A stretch of DNA of 12,713 nt. Source: an uncultured Clostridia bacterium (lineage in GTDB: Bacteria; Bacillota; Clostridia; Oscillospirales; Oscillospiraceae). Below, in pieces: positions 1 to 5,859 of the stretch (within the stretch, counting starts at the first letter, position 1; each line of letters begins with the position of its first letter). The stretch lies in contig CALDMR010000001.1 in assembly GCA_937915065.1 (NCBI GenBank), forward strand, positions 1-12,713, in the 5' to 3' direction. A model generated the notes under the pieces. The model was not told where the DNA came from and made no database searches. It saw only the letters and a list, made by a program, of their open reading frames with translations. A program made the position numbers and the translations under genes.

Positions 1-382
1 GGCCGCCGTATTTTTCTTTCCACTGCCAGACGCGCTCCAGGAATTTTTCGCGGCCCAGATCATAGCGCGTCTTGCCTTCGTTCACGCGCAGATCCTCTTC
101 CACCTTGATCTGGGTGGCAATACCGGCATGGTCACAGCCGGGAACCCACAGCGCATTATAGCCCTGCATCCGCTTATAGCGGATCAGAATGTCCTGCAAT
201 GTGCAGTCCAGTGCATGGCCCATATGCAGCTGCCCCGTCACATTGGGAGGCGGCATTACAATGGTAAAGGGCTCTTTCTTTTCATCCGGCTCGGAGTGGA
301 AGCACCGGCCATCCATCCACATCTGGTAGATGCTGCTTTCCACGGCCTGAGGGTCATAAACCTTTGGCAGTTCTTTTTTCAT
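1..382 (-). CDS. valS: Valine--tRNA ligase, N-terminal part (cut by window edge)
   Basis: This is the first 127 codons of a class I aminoacyl-tRNA synthetase, the cytoplasmic enzyme that charges tRNA-Val. The N-terminus has the ValRS-style stretch PPPNVTG at about residues 44-50, followed at once by the class I signature HMGH (53-56, the HIGH motif). GCDHAGIATQ follows, which is typical of ValRS and forms part of the ATP/valine site. The start ATG at 382 is preceded by AGGAGA at 391-396. The catalytic KMSKS loop, the editing domain and the anticodon-binding region lie outside the window. The gene sits 27 nt behind the YcxB-like gene and downstream of a T-box whose specifier reads as a valine codon, so it is probably induced by uncharged tRNA-Val. 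Family assignment is very secure; only regulation is inferred. Confidence 0.97.
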   Translation of the reverse strand, partial: MKKELPKVYDPQAVESSIYQMWMDGRCFHSEPDEKKEPFTIVMPPPNVTGQLHMGHALDCTLQDILIRYKRMQGYNALWVPGCDHAGIATQIKVEEDLRVNEGKTRYDLGREKFLERVWQWKEKYGG

Positions 383-409
383 AGATTGATTCTCCTATCG
401 TAAATTTTC

Positions 410-970
410 TTAGACATCATAATAAATAGGCGGTTTGGACAAGCGCTCCGTCAGCAGCGCGCGCAAGGCCTCTTCCTCTCCCGGTTCAAGATCCTCTTTG
501 GAAATGAAGTAGCCTGTGCGGGGCGTCAGCAGCAGCACGAACAGGCGCCGGGATTCATAGCATCCCTGAAAAACGCTGTAAGGATGGGAGCAGTGCTCCA
601 GAGCATCGTCCACGGTCATCTCTTCCTCGCCGAACGTATAGCGCACCTCGCTGACATATCCGGCCAAACGCTTGCGCATAACCCGTCCGCTGAAAAATCC
701 CAAATACTGATAATAAAACAGCGCGCGCACCGCAAAAAATGCGCCGGCCAAAAGACCAAGCACCGCAATGAGTATGCTGGATACCCCGTCCCCTTCCAGT
801 TGGTCGTAAATCGACAGCAGCAGCACACCGCTGCCCAATCCCAGCACACCAAAAATGCCGTAAAAGATCCGCTGTCCCAATACACGCCCTTTCCGGGTCG
901 CCAATGCCACCACATGCTGAAAGTCTTTCATCCTATGGCAGTTTTTCAAATAATCAACGGTAATCGTCAT
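410..970 (-). CDS. YcxB-like membrane protein
   Basis: This encodes a 186-residue protein. It has a short N-terminal cytoplasmic stretch, two predicted membrane helices at about 35-55 and 62-86, and a C-terminal soluble domain of about 100 residues. The layout and the C-terminal pattern (YTFGEEEMTV, then S-Y-SVFQGCYESRRLFVLLL and a GYFISKEDL-like end) resemble YcxB-like C-terminal domain proteins, whose function is unknown. I chose the ATG at 970 because AAAGGAG lies at 977-983 with 6-nt spacing. An upstream in-frame extension would have to read through the T-box terminator. The gene is the first one behind the T-box leader and is followed 27 nt later by valS, so the two are probably co-transcribed and controlled by tRNA-Val charging. 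The family call is from recall of the pattern and is moderately secure. Confidence 0.8.
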   Translation of the reverse strand: MTITVDYLKNCHRMKDFQHVVALATRKGRVLGQRIFYGIFGVLGLGSGVLLLSIYDQLEGDGVSSILIAVLGLLAGAFFAVRALFYYQYLGFFSGRVMRKRLAGYVSEVRYTFGEEEMTVDDALEHCSHPYSVFQGCYESRRLFVLLLTPRTGYFISKEDLEPGEEEALRALLTERLSKPPIYYDV

Positions 971-1031
971 AGCATGCTCCTTTCGCCTTTTGTGCAGACT
1001 GCACTCCTTTTTATAACGGTTCTTCTGCAAC

Positions 1032-1064
1032 AAAAAAACGCCCCGAGCCGCAAGGCTCAGGGCG
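1032..1064 (-). terminator. T-box regulated intrinsic terminator
   Basis: On the minus strand CGCCCTGAGCC and GGCTCGGGGCG form an 11-bp stem (one G-U pair) with a 4-nt loop, directly followed by seven U. It lies between the T-box motif and the YcxB-like gene, and its 5' arm overlaps the antiterminator 3' strand. Confidence 0.95.
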
Positions 1065-1278
1065 AACAGGATTTGCGTCCGCGGTACCACCTGAATTCGG
1101 AAATACTTCCGCACTCTTCCTCCCATAACGCAGGAGCTGCGCCGAAACCTACTGCCGTTCGATCCCGGGACTCAGGGGCGACTTCTGCCCTGCTGCAGGC
1201 GGATTCACACCAACCATCCGCTCTCTTGGCTGCACGCAAGGGGCCTACTCCTCCCCGTCTTCGCCATGTTCTCACAAT
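1032..1278 (-). promoter_or_regulatory. T-box riboswitch leader, valine specifier
   Basis: Read on the minus strand from the predicted start near 1278, the leader shows T-box hallmarks. A GGAGTAGGCC S-turn region is followed by an AGAGAGCGG...GGTTGGTGTGAATCCGC arm and then GAA-GTC, whose GTC at 1180-1182 is the likely specifier (Val). The T-box core AGGTGGTACCGCGG is at about 1079-1092. The UGGU in it (1086-1089) would pair with the ACCA end of an uncharged tRNA, and its last base fits an A discriminator, as in tRNA-Val. CAGG plus GCG around the bulge can pair with CGCCCTG at 1058-1064, which is also the 5' arm of the terminator, so antiterminator and terminator exclude each other. The downstream valS agrees with the specifier. 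Confidence 0.95.
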
Positions 1279-1284
1279 AGAGAA

Positions 1285-1313
1285 ATTATAATCGGAAACA
1301 GATTTTTTGTCAA
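1285..1313 (-). promoter_or_regulatory. Consensus sigma-A promoter of the T-box/valS operon
   Basis: On the minus strand TTGACA (1308-1313) and TATAAT (1285-1290) are separated by exactly 17 bp. Both hexamers match the consensus perfectly. Transcription would start near 1278, just upstream of the T-box stem I. Confidence 0.93.
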
Positions 1314-1382
1314 GTGGCCATCCCGCCCCTCCCTTTTTACGTTTGGACTGATAGTGGGTGCTTTCGCCGATCCTGCTGCGTA

Positions 1383-1410
1383 TTGATTTGTACGAAAAAA
1401 ATATGATAAA
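1383..1410 (+). promoter_or_regulatory. Possible weak promoter for the small membrane protein gene
   Basis: TTGATT at 1383-1388 and GATAAA at 1405-1410 are 16 bp apart, each matching four of six consensus bases. TATGAT at 1402-1407 is an alternative -10 without a convincing -35. The strand and distance suit the gene starting at 1452, but the match is modest. Confidence 0.3.
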
Positions 1411-1451
1411 GTGAAGAAAACAACTGGTAATCTTGAAAGGAGAGGACATAT

Positions 1452-1622
1452 ATGGAATTTTTCCTGCAAATGCTCGGCATCCTGACCGGAATTCTTTTTC
1501 CAATGTTTCTAGTCAAAGCCATTAAAGCAGAACACAAAGAAGCTGCGACAAAATACACCGCTTTTACCAGTATCTGCACAGGCTACATTATTTTTGTGCT
1601 TATTGCATCCATCAACAGCTGA
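1452..1622 (+). CDS. Small two-helix membrane protein, unknown function
   Basis: This gene encodes 56 residues, beginning MEFFLQMLGILTG and ending LIASINS. Two hydrophobic segments (about 3-22 and 36-55) flank a charged, Lys/Glu-rich loop (KAIKAEHKEAATK), so a hairpin in the membrane is likely. Support for real coding comes from a near-perfect Shine-Dalgarno AAAGGAGAGG at 1436-1445, six bases before the ATG, and from a strong intrinsic terminator about 80 bp after the stop. It is divergent from the T-box/valS transcript and convergent with the hydrogenase operon. I do not recognise the family. Possibilities include a small membrane stress or regulatory peptide, or a toxin-like peptide, but nothing here decides between them. 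The gene is easily missed because of its size. Confidence 0.75.
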   Translation: MEFFLQMLGILTGILFPMFLVKAIKAEHKEAATKYTAFTSICTGYIIFVLIASINS

Positions 1623-1700
1623 GATTAGAACGGATCACATAGCCTCTGCTTTTGAACATCCTTTGTCCTTACTTCAGCAAAAATAACCCGACATGTAAAA

Positions 1701-1732
1701 GCAGCGCACGGATTTTCCGTGCGCTGCTTTTT
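1701..1732. terminator. Bidirectional intrinsic terminator
   Basis: GCAGCGCACGG (1701-1711) pairs perfectly with CCGTGCGCTGC (1717-1727) around an ATTTT loop. Five T follow on the plus strand and four A precede it, so it can end both the small plus-strand gene and the minus-strand cooS-hydrogenase operon, whose last stop codon is at 1752-1754. Confidence 0.92.
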
Positions 1733-1751
1733 GCGGATTGGATCGGCTGTA

Positions 1752-3113
1752 TTACCGTCCCAGTTTTCGATCATAATAAGAAGTGTGCAGCAAAGCCTCG
1801 GAGACAGGGCTCAAAGGCTCCTTATAGAATTCCCGGTAGATCGCCTGGATCTCAGGGTTGTCGCAGGAGTTGCGCAGGGTCATCCGCTCGTCCTCGGAAT
1901 ACAGGCTGGCAATTCGCTTCATGCGAATATCATCCGTCACAGGAATAGAATGGCACTGGGGCTGACCGGCGCCGCTGATGCAGCCGCCGGGGCAGGTCAT
2001 CACTTCTACGAAATGATATTTCGAAACATCCCCGCGGAGGAACTTGTCTGCATTTTCCGTGCCGTAAATCACGGCCACATTGACGGTCGTACCCGCCACA
2101 TTGACACTGGCCTCCTTCACGCCCTCCATACCGCGCACAGGGGCAAACTGCAGCAGCGAAGCGGGGGGCTTTTCGCGGGTCAGCACTTCATAGGCATAGC
2201 GCAGCGCAGCTTCCATCACGCCGCCGGTATTGCCAAAGATCACACCGGCGCCGCTGCCTTTGCCCAGAATGTCATCGAAGGGCATATCGGGCAGCGCATT
2301 GAAATCCACCTGTTCTTCCTGAAGCCACTGGGCCAATTCCTTGCTGGTGATGCAGTAATCAGTATCGCGGATTTCCGGACGCTTGAGCAGGCGGCCCGCC
2401 GCATTAAACTCAGGGCGGCGGATTTCTGCCTTTTTAGCCGTACAAGGCGTCACCGCCACATGCACAATACTGGCAGGATCCAGGTGCTTTTTGGCAGCGA
2501 AATAGGTTTTCACAGTGGGGCCCTGCATGCCGATCGGGCTCTTGGCCGAGGAAATATTGGGAATATATTCCGGGTGGAAGGTCTCTACATATTTCACCCA
2601 GGCGGGGCAGCAGCTGGTAAACTGGGGCAGGGGCGCGCAGCCGGTGGTAATCCGGCGCAGCAGCTCGGTGCCCTCCTCCAGGATCGTCAAGTCCGCAGCA
2701 AATGTTACATCAAACACATAGTCCGCGCCCAAAGCCTTCAAGGCAGAGACCATTTTCCCCTCAACAAAGCGACCGGGCTGATCTGAAAAAGCATCGCCCA
2801 CACCCACACGCACCGAGGGAGAGGTGGAGAATACCACGATTTTTCCGGGATCACGGATCGCCGCTTTCACCGCTGCGCACTCATCCCGCAAGGTGATTGC
2901 CCCTTCCGGGCAGTTGGCGCTGCACTGGCCGTAGTTGATACACACGGCTGTGTCGTGGTTTTTCAGCAGGTCGTAATGGCCCTGCACACCGATTTCCTCC
3001 TGGCAGACCGCCAGGCAGTGACCGCACTTTTCGCACAGATCTTCATTTTTTACAATGGCCGGGTTGTCGGCTTCCACAGGAACACAGCAGTCAAGATTTT
3101 GAAACTTGCTCAT
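1752..3113 (-). CDS. [FeFe] hydrogenase with N-terminal 2x[4Fe-4S]-like domain
   Basis: A 453-residue [FeFe] hydrogenase, an enzyme family that reduces protons or oxidises H2 with a ferredoxin-type partner. The N-terminus has a ferredoxin-like domain with C27-x2-C30-x2-C33-x3-C37 and a second motif C58-x2-Y61-x2-C64-x3-CP, where Tyr replaces the usual second Cys. H-cluster loops follow: TSCCPAW (C168 the proton-relay Cys, C169 a cluster ligand), TPCTAKKAE (C224, with Thr in place of the usual Met) and EVMTCPGGCISGAGQP (C374, C378). The C-terminal 60 or so residues, ending LLHTSYYDRK, match the small-subunit-like domain. The ATG at 3113 follows AAGGAG at 3120-3125; a TTG at 3134 is in frame but has no better RBS. 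It starts 17 nt after cooS. HydE, HydF and HydG maturases are not in the window. The subgroup (A or B) is uncertain. Confidence 0.93.
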   Translation of the reverse strand: MSKFQNLDCCVPVEADNPAIVKNEDLCEKCGHCLAVCQEEIGVQGHYDLLKNHDTAVCINYGQCSANCPEGAITLRDECAAVKAAIRDPGKIVVFSTSPSVRVGVGDAFSDQPGRFVEGKMVSALKALGADYVFDVTFAADLTILEEGTELLRRITTGCAPLPQFTSCCPAWVKYVETFHPEYIPNISSAKSPIGMQGPTVKTYFAAKKHLDPASIVHVAVTPCTAKKAEIRRPEFNAAGRLLKRPEIRDTDYCITSKELAQWLQEEQVDFNALPDMPFDDILGKGSGAGVIFGNTGGVMEAALRYAYEVLTREKPPASLLQFAPVRGMEGVKEASVNVAGTTVNVAVIYGTENADKFLRGDVSKYHFVEVMTCPGGCISGAGQPQCHSIPVTDDIRMKRIASLYSEDERMTLRNSCDNPEIQAIYREFYKEPLSPVSEALLHTSYYDRKLGR

Positions 3114-3130
3114 AAGATGCTCCTTCCCCC

Positions 3131-5116
3131 TCAAATGCCGAGGTTCTTGCGCTTTTCAAGGATCACCTGCTCCAGCGTGTCTGCCGAGGACTGTACGTCT
3201 GTATCCACGATCAGCCGGCCACCGGTGAGCTCCGGCAGCTGGCGAGTCAGCACATCCAGAATCACAGGGCTGCCCGTGACAAAGGGAGGCAGGCCCAGAT
3301 GAACCGTAAAGCCCAAAGCCAGACCGAAGCAACCGTCTGCCAGAGCCTGCTCTTCCAGCCACTGGGGAGCAGAAAGCACCAAGGGCAGCTGGGGCAGGTC
3401 GACGCCCAGCAGGGAAGCCACTTCGCCTGCCACCAGATCCAACCGGCCGATGGCCAGACAGGGGCCAAAGTTCAGCACAGGAGGAATTCCCAGCTGCTGG
3501 CATACAGCCTTCAGGTTGGAACCGGCCAGCTCCGCCGCCTCGGGCGACATCAGGCCGCAATTCTCCAAACCGCCGCAAGTGCAGCCGGCGGCCAATACCA
3601 AGATATCCTTCGCAATCAGCTGCTTGGTCAGTTCCACGGTGAACACATCATGGCCCTTGGCGCGCAGGTTCGAGCAGCCCACCACAGCAGCAATACCCTT
3701 AATTTTACCCTGTACGATCAAATCGATCAGGGGCTGATAGCTGCCGCCCAAGAAGTCCCGCAGGGTTTCTTCCGTCACGCCGGTGATGGCGTTGGGATAA
3801 CCGTGCTGTGCCATAGGGTTGGTACGACCGGCAGCGCCGTTGTCCTTCTTGACTTCCAGCAGCACCTTGGCCAGAGCTTCCCGCAGAGCAGGGTTGGCAA
3901 CGCTTTCCAGTGCTTTGGCGCAGTTCGCAGCGTTGAAATCGCAGTCTTTCCGGCCTGCGTAAGACGCCACGGCCTTGTCAATGACATATTCGCTGATTTC
4001 CTTCTTCTTGGCGAAGCTATAGGGCATGTATTCTGCGTTTTTCTTCTTTGCCACATCATCCAGGCAAATCTGGGGAATCTGCAGCGCATCGCAAATAGGC
4101 TCAATACCGGGAATCGTGCAGTTGAATTCCGACAGCACCAGATCGATACAGCCGGTGCTCAGCACAGCCTCGCTGGTATAGTTGTTGCCGGCGTGGCCGC
4201 AGAACGCATCCGTGCAGGCATCCTTGCGAACCTGGAAATCCTGGCCCACGCAGGTACATCCCACAATCCGGATGCCCTTGGCACCCACAGCCTCAGCCTT
4301 CTGCTGGGCCGCAGGAGAAACCAGTGCCTCCTGCAGGTTGTTGAACAGGGCCTGCTGATGGCCGGTGATCATAATATTGATGTATGCAGGATCAATAACC
4401 CGCAGGCCCACAGGATCAAATCCGATCTTGGACTCGCCCAGCAGCACATCGTTGATCAGGTTGGTGAGCACCAGGCCATAAATACCCGTGGAAACGCCCA
4501 GGCGCAGGCACTGCATCAGCATATCTACCGGATCGGAGTTCAGGTTGGTGGAAGTTTTCACCACAGCGTTAAAGATCTCGTCCTTTGCACCGCCGGGCAG
4601 AATACCCAATTCCTTCCATTTCTCTACCCGCATGGGATAGCCGGCCTTTTCAACCAGCTTCATTTTCTCCTCGATCGGTTTATGCAGATCCGCCAGCACA
4701 GCGTCTGCCACCTGGCCGGCCTTATCCCAGTCGGTAAAGCCGGTGATGCCAAAGAGCTTGGACAGGCGATCCAGAGCATGCAGGCCCTTCAAAGGCTCCT
4801 TTTTGCGGGCAGTTTCCTTCAGCTGCTTGGCAGCATTCTCCACCACATGGATATAGCAACCGGAACCGGCTGCCACAGAACGCAGGAAGTTACGCGCAGC
4901 AATGGTGTCGGCGTCTGCACCGCAAACGCCTCTGGGACGCGCCCGGGAAATTCTGCACGGGCCGTTGGAGCAGAGGCGGCAGCAAACGCCTTGGGTACCA
5001 TAGCCGCACTTATTTTCCTGATCCACCATTCGGTTGTGCGAGACCTCCATTGACAGACCGCTCAGATAATTCTCCAAGGGTTTGTCTGCGCTGGAACACA
5101 TTTTTTTCTCATCCAT
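3131..5116 (-). CDS. cooS: Divergent Ni-type carbon monoxide dehydrogenase (CooS-like)
   Basis: A 661-residue homologue of the anaerobic CODH catalytic subunit, which interconverts CO and CO2 at a Ni-Fe-S C-cluster. N-terminal cysteines fit the D- and B-clusters: C37-x7-C45-C46-x2-C49-x4-C54 and C65. By comparison with the Carboxydothermus enzyme from memory, all six C-cluster ligands are present: H253, C289, C333, C481, C512 and C553. In contrast, the catalytic His93 position is Tyr88 (AAGSGCYIH), the histidine ladder behind it is absent, the HGH motif reads TGH, and the catalytic Lys563 position is Gln590 (LEEQALADG). The ATG at 5116 has AAAGGGG about 10 nt upstream. It heads an operon with the [FeFe] hydrogenase. 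No cooC, cooF or acetyl-CoA synthase genes are nearby. Fold and cofactors are secure; CO-oxidising activity is not. Confidence 0.92.
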   Translation of the reverse strand: MDEKKMCSSADKPLENYLSGLSMEVSHNRMVDQENKCGYGTQGVCCRLCSNGPCRISRARPRGVCGADADTIAARNFLRSVAAGSGCYIHVVENAAKQLKETARKKEPLKGLHALDRLSKLFGITGFTDWDKAGQVADAVLADLHKPIEEKMKLVEKAGYPMRVEKWKELGILPGGAKDEIFNAVVKTSTNLNSDPVDMLMQCLRLGVSTGIYGLVLTNLINDVLLGESKIGFDPVGLRVIDPAYINIMITGHQQALFNNLQEALVSPAAQQKAEAVGAKGIRIVGCTCVGQDFQVRKDACTDAFCGHAGNNYTSEAVLSTGCIDLVLSEFNCTIPGIEPICDALQIPQICLDDVAKKKNAEYMPYSFAKKKEISEYVIDKAVASYAGRKDCDFNAANCAKALESVANPALREALAKVLLEVKKDNGAAGRTNPMAQHGYPNAITGVTEETLRDFLGGSYQPLIDLIVQGKIKGIAAVVGCSNLRAKGHDVFTVELTKQLIAKDILVLAAGCTCGGLENCGLMSPEAAELAGSNLKAVCQQLGIPPVLNFGPCLAIGRLDLVAGEVASLLGVDLPQLPLVLSAPQWLEEQALADGCFGLALGFTVHLGLPPFVTGSPVILDVLTRQLPELTGGRLIVDTDVQSSADTLEQVILEKRKNLGI

Positions 5117-5196
5117 TTTTCTCGTCCCCTTTCTTGGTTTCCCGCCGCAGATCCGGGACGGCAGGCAGGCACAATGGCCCGAAAACAGAGCATCAT

Positions 5197-5231
5197 AAAA
5201 AAAGCCCAAAAATTCCGAAAAATTTTTGGAC
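5197..5231 (-). terminator. Terminator-like hairpin in the cooS leader (candidate attenuator)
   Basis: On the minus strand GTCCAAAAATT and AATTTTTGGGC form an 11-bp stem around TTTCGG, with seven U directly behind (5197-5203). It lies downstream of the cooS promoter and about 80 nt before the cooS ATG, so it would stop transcription before the gene unless overcome. The stem is AT-rich in its upper part, which makes it of moderate strength. Confidence 0.65.
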
Positions 5232-5317
5232 CCCACTGTCGCCTTCATCGCCGGCACACCCCGTTGCATGCCAGCCAAGATTTACTTTCAATCGTGCGCA
5301 TAAACATCAATTCCATC
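5232..5317 (-). other. Upstream half of the cooS 5' leader
   Basis: This transcribed leader lies between the predicted start near 5317 and the terminator-like hairpin. One clear hairpin is seen: GCTGGCA (5269-5275) with TGCCGGC (5250-5256), 7 bp, around a 12-nt loop. It matches no riboswitch class that I recognise. No coding signal was seen apart from an in-frame open stretch continuous with cooS. Confidence 0.4.
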
Positions 5318-5323
5318 GTGAAA

Positions 5324-5352
5324 ATCATAACAATTTTACGACGTTTTGTCAA
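5324..5352 (-). promoter_or_regulatory. Strong sigma-A promoter of the cooS-hydrogenase operon
   Basis: On the minus strand TTGACA (5347-5352) and TATGAT (5324-5329) are 17 bp apart. The -35 is perfect and the -10 is five of six. The predicted start near 5317 leaves an untranslated leader of about 200 nt before the cooS ATG. Confidence 0.88.
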
Positions 5353-5425
5353 CAGAAACGCCTTGTTTCCCTGGATTTCCCATCTTTTTCAGCACTTCTC
5401 ACAAAAACTGTGCCATCCTTTTGAC

Positions 5426-5471
5426 GCAGCCTCAAACGGCTGCAGCAGGGGCGGCCCTCCCTGCCGCAGCC
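5426..5471 (-). terminator. Hairpin cluster behind trx, probable weak terminator
   Basis: Minus-strand GGCTGCGGCAGGG (5459-5471) pairs with CCCTGCTGCAGCC (5438-5450), 13 bp with one G-U, followed only by GTTTG. A second copy of GGCTGC at 5426-5431 can pair instead with GCAGCC at 5438-5443. It sits 27 nt after the trx stop, so termination is likely, though the U-tract is poor. Confidence 0.5.
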
Positions 5472-5497
5472 ATTGATCCTTTACGAGATGCCGCTCT

Positions 5498-5812
5498 TTA
5501 CAGATGCGCGTCGATCATTTTGCGGTATTCTCCGGCGGGCATGGCGCCCACGCGGCGATCCACTTCCTTACCATCCACGAACAGCACCACCGTGGGAATG
5601 CTCATGACGCCGTAATCCGCAGACAGCCCGCCTTCTTCATCTACATTGACTTTGCCCACGCTGATTTTGCCGTCGTATTCTTCAGCCATCTGGTCAGGGC
5701 CCACCATACGGCAGGGGCCGCACCAACTGGCCCAAAAGTCCACCAAAGCTACTTTTTTCTCTGCCAAAAAGGCGCTGAATCCGTCTTCTCCCACATGCTT
5801 TACCGTTGCCAT
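5498..5812 (-). CDS. trxA: Thioredoxin
   Basis: A 104-residue, full-length thioredoxin, a cytoplasmic dithiol reductase for ribonucleotide reductase, peroxidases and other disulfide substrates. The active site is W30-C31-G32-P33-C34 after the typical VDFWAS strand, with the buried Asp at 25. The cis-proline loop SIPT (P73) and the end strand VVLFVDGKEV are in place. The segment after the active site, RMVGPDQMAEEY, is slightly unusual but acceptable. The ATG at 5812 follows AGGAGG at 5821-5826 with ideal 8-nt spacing. It lies 47 nt behind the thioredoxin reductase-like gene and is probably co-transcribed with it, which supports the two being redox partners. Assignment is very secure. Confidence 0.96.
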   Translation of the reverse strand: MATVKHVGEDGFSAFLAEKKVALVDFWASWCGPCRMVGPDQMAEEYDGKISVGKVNVDEEGGLSADYGVMSIPTVVLFVDGKEVDRRVGAMPAGEYRKMIDAHL

Positions 5813-5859
5813 ACTTGTTTCCTCCTAATAATTTTATATTTGTTTCCGATCATGATCGA

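Noticed and set aside
971..1126. Longer start for the YcxB-like gene
   Set aside because: The extension would translate the T-box terminator and core; the ATG at 970 has an ideal RBS.
1719..2786. A 355-codon open frame on the plus strand
   Set aside because: It is antisense to the hydrogenase and begins inside the terminator area; it has no recognisable domain.
3299..5053. A 584-codon open frame on the plus strand
   Set aside because: It lies exactly opposite cooS, has no family motifs or RBS, and is a shadow of the codon bias of the true gene.
5117..5278. In-frame N-terminal extension of cooS by up to 54 codons
   Set aside because: The extension runs through the leader hairpins, the ATG at 5116 has a good RBS, and the family N-terminus fits that start. 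The open stretch is likely chance, though an upstream start is not fully excluded.
5174..5476. A 100-codon plus-strand open frame upstream of trx
   Set aside because: It covers the cooS promoter and leader on the opposite strand, has no RBS and no recognisable domain.
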